From: Halorubellus sp. JP-L1
GTDB lineage: Archaea; Halobacteriota; Halobacteria; Halobacteriales; Natrialbaceae
Reading direction: 5' to 3'
DNA: 64,000 nt
Assembly: GCF_011440375.1 (NCBI RefSeq)
Contig: NZ_JAAOIR010000001.1
Location: 186,001 to 250,000, forward strand
The notes below the pieces were generated by a model. It made no database searches. It worked only from the letters and a program-made list of their open reading frames with translations, and was not told where the DNA came from. Shown in pieces: positions 1 through 6,983 of the stretch; position 1 is the first letter of the stretch; every line of letters starts with the position of its first letter. The translations under genes and the position numbers were made by a program.

Positions 1-1525
1 CGCCCGCGTCATCTTCGTCGTCCACGTCACCGTTGTCGTCCGCGCCATCTTCGTCGTCCGCGTCCGACGTACCGGCCACTGCGACGTCACCCTGGCCGGT
101 CGTGACGTCGTCGCCGGCAGAACCGTCCAGCGAGTCGTCGCCGGAATCGACTGTCTCGTCCCCGTCGACCGCCTCGTCACTGGCGACCGCCTCGTCATCG
201 GAACCGGCAGCCTCGTCCCCGTCGTCGTGGAGGTCCGCGAGCGACGTCGTCGCGACGTCGGTCACGGTGGTCTCGCCGATGTCCTCCTCGCCGAAAGAGG
301 ACACGGGGTTCGGATCCACGTCCTCGTCGACCTCAGTCCCCACCTCGGAGTCGTCCCCATCCACCGGCTCGGTACTCGCGTGGTCGTCGTCCGCGTCCGA
401 CTGGAGCTGCGAGCGCAACCCCGGTCGGTGCAGTCCGAACGGCCCCGGGCCGGCGTCGTCGCGGTCCTCGAGAGCCTCGATGCCCGCGGGTTCATCGGAG
501 CCGCTACCGGGGCGAGCGACCGGGGGGACGTCCATGCGGACGTCGTACCACGCCGTGTCGCCGCGGCCGTCGCCAGCGAACCGGCCGACGTTCCGCCGTG
601 GCGCAGTGGGCGTCGCTCCGTCACCATCGGAACCGGCCGTCGGTCCCGCGACGCTTTCGTCGCCGACGGCCGACTCGTCCTCGACGACGTCGACATCGGT
701 CGCGTCGTCGTTGATCGCCGCCTCGTCGGTGGTCACCTCGCCGCTCGCCGCTTCGTCAGTCGCCGCTTCGTCGCTGGTCGCTTCGTCGGACGGCGATCCT
801 TCGGCGTCCGCGTCTGCGCCCTCGCCTCGCTCGTCGACCGTCTCGGCTGGGGTCGAGTCGGGGGTCGCTTCCTCCGCCTCCGCGTCGTCCGCAACGCTGC
901 TCCCGCCAGCCGCTCCGGCCACTGCCCCCGAACCGGTCGCTGCGTTCGCTCCGCCAGTCGCGTCCGCACCTGCCGTCGCCCCATCGACTCGGCCACCACC
1001 CCTGGGTGCCGCGGCCCCCACCCCAGCCGTCGCCCCCGTGGCGTCCGCCCCCACGCGACCACGACGGATCGACGCATCGGCGGCGTCAGCCGTCCCGTTC
1101 GACGGCCGACTCCCGGCTGGCGGCGACCCCGGCGCGCCGACGCCGGCGTCCGCCCCGGCCTGCCCCTCTGGCGCCGAGGCGGCCGACCCGCCACCCATTC
1201 GGTCGTAGATGCGCGTCAACGTCCCGTTGATCATCGCCAGGTCCGAGTCGACGTCGTCCTCGAGGTAGTCGATCTTCTCGGCGACGTCCCTGAGCGCGAG
1301 CGCGATGTCCCAGAGGACGACGACCATGAGGAACAACAACATCAGGAGTATCGTCCCGGCGATACCCGCCAGGAACTGCGCACTCAACTCGACCTGCAGC
1401 GGCGTCGCAGCCGCGATGCCGGCCAGGAGCGGATCGGCGACGCCGGCCAGGAGCGGATCGGCGACGCCGGCCAAAAGCGAATCGGTGACGTCCGTCGGGA
1501 GCTGATCGGCGACCTCGGAGGTCAT
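1..1525 (-). CDS. Membrane-anchored acidic low-complexity protein (3' end outside window)
   Basis: No stop is reached before the left edge, so at least 508 residues are present and the C-terminus is missing. The protein begins MTSEVADQLPTDVTD, has three 8-residue repeats of the type GVADPLLA (residues about 16-36), one strong hydrophobic helix (residues 52-77, FLAGIAGTILLMLLFLMVVV) and a short charged helix (KIDYLEDDVDSDLAMI). After that comes a very long Ala/Asp/Glu/Gly/Thr-rich tail with no recognisable fold. The likely picture is a single-pass membrane protein with a disordered acidic tail. The sense frame is chosen because the opposite-strand frames are Ser- or Arg-rich, which is typical of antisense shadows. 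No function can be assigned. Confidence 0.75.
   Translation of the reverse strand, partial: MTSEVADQLPTDVTDSLLAGVADPLLAGVADPLLAGIAAATPLQVELSAQFLAGIAGTILLMLLFLMVVVLWDIALALRDVAEKIDYLEDDVDSDLAMINGTLTRIYDRMGGGSAASAPEGQAGADAGVGAPGSPPAGSRPSNGTADAADASIRRGRVGADATGATAGVGAAAPRGGGRVDGATAGADATGGANAATGSGAVAGAAGGSSVADDAEAEEATPDSTPAETVDERGEGADADAEGSPSDEATSDEAATDEAASGEVTTDEAAINDDATDVDVVEDESAVGDESVAGPTAGSDGDGATPTAPRRNVGRFAGDGRGDTAWYDVRMDVPPVARPGSGSDEPAGIEALEDRDDAGPGPFGLHRPGLRSQLQSDADDDHASTEPVDGDDSEVGTEVDEDVDPNPVSSFGEEDIGETTVTDVATTSLADLHDDGDEAAGSDDEAVASDEAVDGDETVDSGDDSLDGSAGDDVTTGQGDVAVAGTSDADDEDGADDNGDVDDEDDAG
1415..1486 (-). repeat. Three tandem 24-nt repeats inside the edge gene
   Basis: Units at 1415-1438, 1439-1462 and 1463-1486. 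The first two are nearly identical and the third is diverged. They encode GVADPLLA-like octads just before the membrane helix. Confidence 0.85.
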
Positions 1526-1677
1526 GATACTGGCCGTAGCACGCTCGTCGGTAAAGAGGCTCGTCCGATATCGAGACTCGATACGCGCGACCCTCGTCAT
1601 CGCGGGAGTAGGGGAGTGCACGCACGGGAGAGACTGTACCGTACTGGAGCGCACGCACGCCCCGCGGCCGGTCGACC

Positions 1678-2361
1678 TTACAGTTCTATCCAGCCGGTGT
1701 CCGCGCCGCGATCCCGGAGGTCCCAGCGCTGCTGGAGGCCATCGTCGCCGTCCCGGACCTCGACGATCGCGTCGAATAGCGGTTCGAGCAAGTGAACGTA
1801 GTCGCTGTCCCGCCCCAGCGGGAGGTGGAAGTGACCCATCCCGTCGACCTCGCGGACGCGAGAGGTCACCATGTGCAGGAGACGGAACACGTTCTCGGAC
1901 TTGTGGTCGCGGAGGAGCGGCGTCACCGAGTCGAAGCACAGGCGGAGTTCCGCGGGCGCCAGGTCGAACTCGTCGTCGTACGCGGCGACCGCGTCGATGG
2001 TCTCCGCGCCGAGAGAGGCGAGCAGTTGGTTGCCGACGACAGTCCGCTCGATCGACGACGGCACGGCGTCGTGCATGCCGTCGTCGTCGCCGTCCGCCGT
2101 CTCCTGTGCGACGATACACGCCGAATCGTCCGGGCCTGGCGCGGTCGCCGTGAACCCACACGCTTCGTTCTCGGCGGTGTAGACGTAGACGCGACGGCGT
2201 AGCTCCTCGCCGTCGCCGAGCAGTCGCTCGCACGCCGCCTGATGCGCCGAACCGCTCGTCCGCCCGACGAGCAAGATGTTGCTGCCCTCCTGTTTCAGGC
2301 TGGACAGCGTCTGCGCGAACGCAGTACTGTCTGGCACGCCCCCGCCGTGGTCGGTCCGCAT
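1678..2361 (-). CDS. RAD55/KaiC-like degenerate ATPase (DUF7504-type)
   Basis: 227 residues. It resembles the haloarchaeal RecA-fold family I recall as DUF7504: an N-terminal strand and loop SNILLVGRTSGSAHQAACER at the Walker A position, YVYTAE, then LRLCFDSVTPLLRDHKSENV, and a C-terminal FHLPLGRDSDYVHLLEPLFDAIVEVR. The loop lacks the GKT/GKS of a working P-loop, so ATP hydrolysis is doubtful. The start at 2361 is preferred over in-frame codons further upstream because a TATA element (TTATTATATA, 2384-2393, minus strand) lies about 27 nt before it, as expected for a leaderless transcript. Related proteins are often linked to signal transduction, but nothing here shows a partner. Confidence 0.8.
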   Translation of the reverse strand: MRTDHGGGVPDSTAFAQTLSSLKQEGSNILLVGRTSGSAHQAACERLLGDGEELRRRVYVYTAENEACGFTATAPGPDDSACIVAQETADGDDDGMHDAVPSSIERTVVGNQLLASLGAETIDAVAAYDDEFDLAPAELRLCFDSVTPLLRDHKSENVFRLLHMVTSRVREVDGMGHFHLPLGRDSDYVHLLEPLFDAIVEVRDGDDGLQQRWDLRDRGADTGWIEL

Positions 2362-2383
2362 TCTTGCGGAACTAGGTACACAG

Positions 2384-2393
2384 TATATAATAA
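2384..2393 (-). promoter_or_regulatory. TATA box of the RAD55-like gene
   Basis: TTATTATATA on the minus strand, centred about 27 nt before the ATG at 2361. It decides the start codon. Confidence 0.7.
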
Positions 2394-2475
2394 ACATTGT
2401 GGCATTCGGGTTGGCTCAATAATCCAGCGGCCGCCGCACCCACCAGAATCTTCGACGCGCCGACGCGAAGGCGCC

Positions 2476-2529
2476 GATGGCGACTCGCTGGGTGCCGGGA
2501 CGTAGGCGGCGATGGCGACTCGCTGGGTG
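2476..2529. repeat. 19-nt direct repeat upstream of the 2579 gene
   Basis: GATGGCGACTCGCTGGGTG occurs at 2476-2494 and again at 2511-2529, 35 nt apart, in the noncoding stretch between the divergent 2361 and 2579 genes. Confidence 0.85.
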
Positions 2530-2578
2530 GCCCGCGAACCGGGCCAGACTTTTGTCCGTCAGGCGAGAAGCGTGGCGC

Positions 2579-3448
2579 ATGACCGACCGCAGGGACGACG
2601 ACTTCGCGGACGCCGCCGAGGACCTGACGCGGGCGCTGGAGGACCTCCGCGACGAACTCAAGCGGGAGGCGCCCCGCGGGCCGATGGGCATCCCCCGGCC
2701 GCCGTCGCCCGGCGAGGTGCTCCGGTTCGCCGACGAGGTGGCCATCCCCGGCACCATCGCCATCCTCGAGGTCAACATCAAGCTCCTGGAGACCGTCCAG
2801 CGAGCGATCCGCCTCGTCGGCACCGGGAACCGGGCGCGAGAGCGTGCTGGCGAGGCACGGGAGCGCGCCAGCGGGTCCGCGGATCGGCTCGCGGACGTCA
2901 GCGACCGGACGCTCGAGCGACTCGAGGGATCGCTCGCGGACCTCCAGACCGCGCTCGAGTCGGGGTCGCTCCCCGACGACGGCGCCGCGGGCGACCTCCT
3001 CGACCAGGCGCGGACGCTCCGCGACGACGTCCAGGGGCGGCTCGCTGAGGCACGCGAACGAGACCACACGCTCGACGACTTCGAGGACCGCGCCGCGCGC
3101 GCCGACGACCAGCGGCGAGCGGACGCCGCGAGTTCGACGCCCGTCGAGGACGAGGACGCCGTCGACGACGCCACCGGAGGACGGACGGACGACGCTGGCG
3201 GCGTGCAAGTCGACGTGGACGCAGAACTGGAGACGCTCAAGGACCGCTACGGGAAGCGCGACGACGGCCAGCAGGCGGACGGTGCCGCTGCGGGCAGCGA
3301 CGGCGACGGTGCGGACGGTGACGCGAGCGATCGGAGCGGCAACGGTGACGGTTCGTCTGGCGGCAACGGCGACGGCGCATCTGACGACGATCGGAGCGGC
3401 GACGGCGACGACGACCCGGGGCGTTCGAGCGACGGTGCGGACGCATGA
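2579..3448 (+). CDS. Coiled-coil haloarchaeal conserved protein (DUF7547-type)
   Basis: 289 residues starting MTDRRDDDFADAAEDLTRAL. The first 60 residues form a charged helix and a Pro-rich turn (RPPSPGEVLRF). Residues about 60-85 are a moderately hydrophobic segment (IPGTIAILEVNIKLLETVQ), followed by long Arg/Glu helices and a disordered tail rich in Asp, Gly and Ser. This matches my recollection of the DUF7547 family, of unknown function. The start is taken at 2579 because a T-rich element (ACTTTTGT, about 2548-2556) sits about 27 nt upstream. The stop overlaps the next gene by 4 nt (ATGA), so the two are probably translated together. Confidence 0.8.
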   Translation: MTDRRDDDFADAAEDLTRALEDLRDELKREAPRGPMGIPRPPSPGEVLRFADEVAIPGTIAILEVNIKLLETVQRAIRLVGTGNRARERAGEARERASGSADRLADVSDRTLERLEGSLADLQTALESGSLPDDGAAGDLLDQARTLRDDVQGRLAEARERDHTLDDFEDRAARADDQRRADAASSTPVEDEDAVDDATGGRTDDAGGVQVDVDAELETLKDRYGKRDDGQQADGAAAGSDGDGADGDASDRSGNGDGSSGGNGDGASDDDRSGDGDDDPGRSSDGADA

Positions 3449-4251
3449 CGCGAGGCGTCGAGAACGACCCGGAAGGGACCGACGAGGAGTCGTGCGTGCA
3501 TCCGTCGTTCGCGACGACGCGCGGCGTGCCCGTTCCGGCGGTGACGGCCGACGAGATGCGCGAGGTCGACCGCGTCGCCGTCGAGGACGTCGGGCTGTCG
3601 CTCCCGTCGATGCTGGAGAACGCCGGTCGGAACCTCGCGAAGGCGAGCCGCGCGGTGGTCGGCGACCGCCCCCAGCGAGCGTTCGTCGCCGCTGGCGGTG
3701 GCGCCAATGGCGGCGGCGGCCTCGCCGCCGCCCGGCACCTCGAGAACCACGGCACTGACGTCACCGTCGCGCTCGACCGCGCTCACTCGGAGCTCGAGGC
3801 TGCGCCCGCGGCGCAGGCCGACGCGCTCGACGGGACCGACGCGACGCTCGTGGACGCGACCGACGACGTCGTCGACGCCGCCGTCGACGCCGTCCTCGAC
3901 GCCGACGTCGCTATCGACGCTCTCGTCGGCTACGGCCTCGCCGACGCACTCGAGGGCCCCGCCGGCGACCTCGCGCAGGTCGTCGACCAAGGCGCGAAGC
4001 GAGCGCTCTCGCTCGACGTCCCCAGCGGGTTCGACGCGACCACCGGCGAGGCGCCGGGGCGTGCCGTCCACCCGAACGCCACGCTCGCACTCGCCCTCCC
4101 GAAGACCGGACTCGATTCGGTGCCGGGCGACCTCCTGCTGGGCGACGTCGGCATCCCAGTCGGGGTATACGAGCGCGCTGGCGTTCCCGCACCTGACCCG
4201 TCGGTGTTCGGCTCGCAGTACGTCGTCGCGCTGACCGCCGTCGAGGACTGA
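3445..4251 (+). CDS. YjeF N-terminal domain protein, putative NAD(P)H-hydrate epimerase
   Basis: 268 residues. After a 30-residue extension the YjeF_N fold begins (VPAVTADEMREVDRVAVEDV, then LPSMLENAGRN). It continues with a Gly-rich loop GGGANGGGGLAAARHL, a DALVGYGL loop and SLDVPSGFDATTGE. Family members repair damaged NAD(P)HX by epimerising it for the dehydratase. There is no C-terminal dehydratase (carbohydrate-kinase-like) domain. The usual loop is GNNGGDGL, whereas here an Asn has become Ala and the Asp has become Gly, so activity or specificity may differ. It overlaps the upstream gene by 4 nt. Confidence 0.8.
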   Translation: MTRGVENDPEGTDEESCVHPSFATTRGVPVPAVTADEMREVDRVAVEDVGLSLPSMLENAGRNLAKASRAVVGDRPQRAFVAAGGGANGGGGLAAARHLENHGTDVTVALDRAHSELEAAPAAQADALDGTDATLVDATDDVVDAAVDAVLDADVAIDALVGYGLADALEGPAGDLAQVVDQGAKRALSLDVPSGFDATTGEAPGRAVHPNATLALALPKTGLDSVPGDLLLGDVGIPVGVYERAGVPAPDPSVFGSQYVVALTAVED

Positions 4252-4301
4252 GAACGCACCGGGTCGTCGCCGAAGTCTGAAGAACGAGACCGGTCGATCG
4301 C

Positions 4302-4847
4302 TCAGTCGTCCACCGGCTGGAACCGATAGCCGTCCCAGGACTGGCTGTCGGGCTCTCGGATGCCCGCGCCCGGTTCGCGGAGCTCCTCGACGTACGTCGG
4401 CTCGACGACGTCGCCGGACTCCACGTCTTCACTCGTCAACTGTGCGAGCGTCCGCACCGGCCCCTCGACGGTCCCCGGAGTGAAGCCGCTCGATCCGTCG
4501 AGTGCCGCGTCGAGGTCGAACTCGACGATCGCGAGGTGGTTCGGTTCGCGGACGCCCGGCGGCGTCGCCATGCTCGTCGTCCACGTCACGACCGACGCGC
4601 GCGTCTCCGAGAGGTCGAGGGTCGTCGACTGCACCGCGCCGCACTCCGGGCACCGCTGGTGGCCGGGGAACGTCGCGTGCCCGTTCGTGCAGACGTACGC
4701 CGTCAGGTCGTCCCCGGACAGATGTCCTTCGCGGACCGGTGCTTCGCCGTCGTGGGCGCTCTCGAAGTCGTCGTCCCGTTCTCCGCCGTCGGTACGCACA
4801 CGATCGCTGGACTGGTCGCCGTGGTATCGTGATTCTCGGTCGGTCAT
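4302..4847 (-). CDS. Zn-ribbon/OB-fold (DUF35) acyl-CoA-associated protein
   Basis: 181 residues. An acidic N-terminal extension (about 45 residues) precedes a zinc ribbon (YVCTNGHATFPGHQRCPECG) and an OB-fold-like part with LAIVEFDLD. DUF35 proteins sit next to thiolases and, in archaea, bridge acetoacetyl-CoA thiolase and HMG-CoA synthase so that the intermediate passes directly between them. The start at 4847 overlaps the stop of the upstream thiolase-like gene by 4 nt (ATGA), giving a two-gene operon. The ribbon shows three Cys and one His as possible Zn ligands. Confidence 0.85.
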   Translation of the reverse strand: MTDRESRYHGDQSSDRVRTDGGERDDDFESAHDGEAPVREGHLSGDDLTAYVCTNGHATFPGHQRCPECGAVQSTTLDLSETRASVVTWTTSMATPPGVREPNHLAIVEFDLDAALDGSSGFTPGTVEGPVRTLAQLTSEDVESGDVVEPTYVEELREPGAGIREPDSQSWDGYRFQPVDD

Positions 4848-6007
4848 GCTGCTGCCTCCAGGATGGTGGTGATGACGCAGTTCCCGAACCCGCCGACGTT
4901 GCACGCCACCGCGACGTCCGCGTCGACCTGGCGCGGCCCCGCTTCGCCGACGATCTGCTCGTATATCTCGACGCCCTGCGCGACCCCGCTCGCCCCCAGC
5001 GGGTGGCCCTTCGACTTCAACCCGCCGGAGGTGTTCACGGGGAGGTCGCCGTCCATCTTCGTATCGCCCGCCTCGACGCGCTTCCAGGCCTCGCCGTGCG
5101 CTGCGAACCCGAGGCCCTCCATCTGGAGGAACTCGAGGATCGTGAACATGTCGTGGAGTTCCGCGACGTCGACGTCGCCGGGGTCCAGGTTCGCCATGTC
5201 GAACGCGCGCTCGCCGCTCTCGACGACCCCGCCCATCACGGTCGGGTCCTCGCGCTCGTGCACGACGTGCGTGTCCGTCGCCCCGGCGACGCCCGAGACG
5301 ACCGCGTAGTCTTCGGGGCCGTCGACGTACGACTCGGCCTCGTCGACGGGGACGAACATCAGTGCCGCGGAGCCGTCCGTGATTGGACAGAAGTCGTAGA
5401 GTCGTAGCGGGTCGGCGACGATCGGCGACTCCATGACGGTCTCCAGCCCGACCTCCTTCCGGAACTGCGCGTGCGGGTTCCGCGTTCCGTTCTCGTGATT
5501 CTTCACCGCGACTTTTGCAAGGCTCTCCCGGGGTGCGTCGAACCGCTCCAGATAGTGTCGTGCGGTCAGGCCGGCGAAGCTCGGGAGCGTGACGCCGTGC
5601 TTGTACTCCACGGGGTGCGTGATCGACGCGATCACGTCCGTCGACTCGGCCGTCGTCTGGTGGGTCATCTTCTCGCCGCCGACGAGCAGCGTCGCGTCGC
5701 TCGCACCGCTCGCGATCGACTGCCAGGCGGCGTAGATGCCGGCGCCGCCGGAACTCGACGTCTGGTCGACGCGTTGGGTGTACGCACCCAGGCAGCCGAG
5801 GTCGTGCGCGAGCGAGTTCGGGACGCCCGTCATCCCCTCGAACTCGCCGCTCGCCATGTTCGAGACGTAGAGGTGGTCGAGCGTCGACGGTTCCACGCCC
5901 GCGTCCTCGAGGCAGGCGTCGCCCGCTTGGGCGAGTAACTCCCGTATCCACGCGTCGCGCTGCCCGAACTGGGTCATGGACGCGCCGATGATCGCAACAT
6001 CTCGCAT
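4844..6007 (-). CDS. Thiolase-fold protein lacking the nucleophilic Cys
   Basis: 387 residues, full length for an archaeal acetyl-CoA acetyltransferase/SCP2-type thiolase. The C-terminal catalytic blocks are present: HDMFTILE, NTSGGLKSKGHPLGASG (catalytic His) and CNVGGFGNC. At the position of the acyl-accepting Cys the sequence reads RVDQTSSSGGAG (Ser84), where active relatives have ENACxSG. The codon there is TCG, not TGC/TGT. It may be a non-catalytic scaffold for the DUF35 partner, or an enzyme using a different mechanism. The start at 6007 is supported by a TATA element (ACTTATAAGG, 6031-6040, minus strand) about 28 nt upstream. Confidence 0.88.
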   Translation of the reverse strand: MRDVAIIGASMTQFGQRDAWIRELLAQAGDACLEDAGVEPSTLDHLYVSNMASGEFEGMTGVPNSLAHDLGCLGAYTQRVDQTSSSGGAGIYAAWQSIASGASDATLLVGGEKMTHQTTAESTDVIASITHPVEYKHGVTLPSFAGLTARHYLERFDAPRESLAKVAVKNHENGTRNPHAQFRKEVGLETVMESPIVADPLRLYDFCPITDGSAALMFVPVDEAESYVDGPEDYAVVSGVAGATDTHVVHEREDPTVMGGVVESGERAFDMANLDPGDVDVAELHDMFTILEFLQMEGLGFAAHGEAWKRVEAGDTKMDGDLPVNTSGGLKSKGHPLGASGVAQGVEIYEQIVGEAGPRQVDADVAVACNVGGFGNCVITTILEAAA

Positions 6008-6030
6008 GCGTTGGAACTCGCCCGGACGTG

Positions 6031-6040
6031 CCTTATAAGT
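6031..6040 (-). promoter_or_regulatory. TATA box of the thiolase/DUF35 operon
   Basis: ACTTATAAGG on the minus strand, about 28 nt before the ATG at 6007. It lies at the left border of the probable replication origin. Confidence 0.7.
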
Positions 6041-6060
6041 CCGTGTTGGTGCAGGGTCCC

Positions 6061-6148
6061 GTCCACTCGAAATGGGGGGATGACGGCGGTCTCCGGGGAA
6101 GTGGACGTCGCCCGCCTTCGTGCAGATGACTCGAAACGACCCCACCGG
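6061..6148 (+). repeat. ORB-like elements, plus orientation, left border
   Basis: GTCCACTCGAAATGGGGGG at 6061-6079 has the ORB core followed directly by a G-string. TGACTCGAAACGACCCCACC at 6127-6146 is a second, weaker copy. Confidence 0.65.
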
Positions 6149-6441
6149 AGTTGCGAGTGAAACGTCGGTCCCGGCGCCGACGTGCAGTCGAAGGAAGGGT
6201 TATCCGGAGTGGTTGCGACGTACCACCCCCACCACCGCTGCGAGTGGAGGACCGTGATGGTTCGGCGTGGGGTGCGTGGATCGGTCGATGGCACGGTCGC
6301 GTCTGGCCGAGTGGAGAGTGATCGGGTGGGGGAGTGATCGGGTGGGGGAGTGATCGGGTGGGGGGGTAAGCGGGTGGGGGAGTGAGCGGGTGGGGAGAGT
6401 GAGAGAGTGGGGAGAGAGACACCACCGTTGCGAGTGAAGCG
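6142..6441 (-). repeat. Three ORB-like elements, minus orientation
   Basis: Read on the minus strand: 6142-6164 (GTTTCACTCGCAACTCCGG), 6226-6250 (TCCACTCGCAGCGGTGGTGG plus further G) and 6421-6441 (GCTTCACTCGCAACGGTGGT). They share TTCACTCGCAACGGTGG with small changes. Confidence 0.72.
6317..6412 (+). repeat. 16-nt G-rich tandem array in the origin
   Basis: About six units of AGTGATCGGGTGGGGG, the first two identical (6317-6332, 6333-6348) and later ones drifting. Each ends in a run of 4-7 G, so one strand carries six G-tracts. Confidence 0.85.
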
Positions 6442-6503
6442 TGGATAGGGTGGGGCAGGGTCCGTGGGTCGTGGCCGCGGCGGGGTTCTCGTCGAAATGA
6501 CGT

Positions 6504-6930
6504 CTTCACCTGCAACGGTGGTGGGGGGTTCGGAGGAGACGGCCGTCAGAAGCCCTCTCGAACCTGATTCTACTACCCGACGCTGTTCGCGCGCTGGCCA
6601 GCCTATCGAACGTGTCACCGCTTCACTCGAAACACCGGTGTGCTCGCACGTGACCCCTAGCCCAACACCCGCTTCACACGAAACGACGGTGTCTCTCACC
6701 TCCCTCTGCGAACGACTGACGAACCAACTCGACCCCTTACACACGTCATCTTCACCTCAATTCCCATCTCAAATACGTTGCATCTCAAATACGTTGTATT
6801 CCTAGTCTACTACTACAACTAGCTAGACAATCAACGACAACGACGAACCAAACTGTGCTAGCTAATGACGACCAAAGTACCGCGGAGGGGGCGGCTGTCT
6901 GGCCCAGTTCGGGTCTTCACTCGAATCACG
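6504..6930 (+). repeat. Four ORB-like elements, plus orientation
   Basis: 6504-6528 (TTCACCTGCAACGGTGGTGG plus GGGG), 6621-6642 (CTTCACTCGAAACACCGGTG), 6672-6693 (CTTCACACGAAACGACGGTG) and 6914-6930 (CTTCACTCGAATCACGTG). The last is followed by an AATCACGTG direct repeat. Confidence 0.72.
6735..6870. other. AT-rich stretch, candidate duplex-unwinding element
   Basis: This stretch is clearly AT-richer than the flanking DNA and lies between two ORB-like elements. It includes a perfect 16-nt tandem duplication CATCTCAAATACGTTG at 6765-6780 and 6781-6796, and two GCTAGC/CTAGCTAG micro-palindromes. Confidence 0.6.
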
Positions 6931-6983
6931 TGAATCACGTGAAAAGGCGGTCGTTAAATAGGGGGAGTGCTACCGTCCGAGTC

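Larger units (their letters stand above)
6061..6983. other. Probable replication origin upstream of orc1/cdc6
   Basis: This gene-free stretch of over 900 nt differs in composition from its surroundings. It holds about nine ORB-like elements of the form TTCACTCG(A/C)AACGGTGG, several followed by a run of G. Those on the left side point mostly left and those on the right point right. It also has a 16-nt G-rich tandem array and an AT-richer stretch at about 6735-6870. An Orc1/Cdc6 gene follows immediately, which is the standard arrangement of haloarchaeal origins. Origin activity is inferred from layout only. Confidence 0.78.

Noticed and set aside
33-1208. Ser-rich plus-strand frame of 391 codons at the left edge
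   Set aside because: It is the antisense of an Asp/Glu/Ala-rich gene on the minus strand. Poly-Ser with no fold is the usual shadow of GAC/GAG-rich codons, and there is no promoter element.
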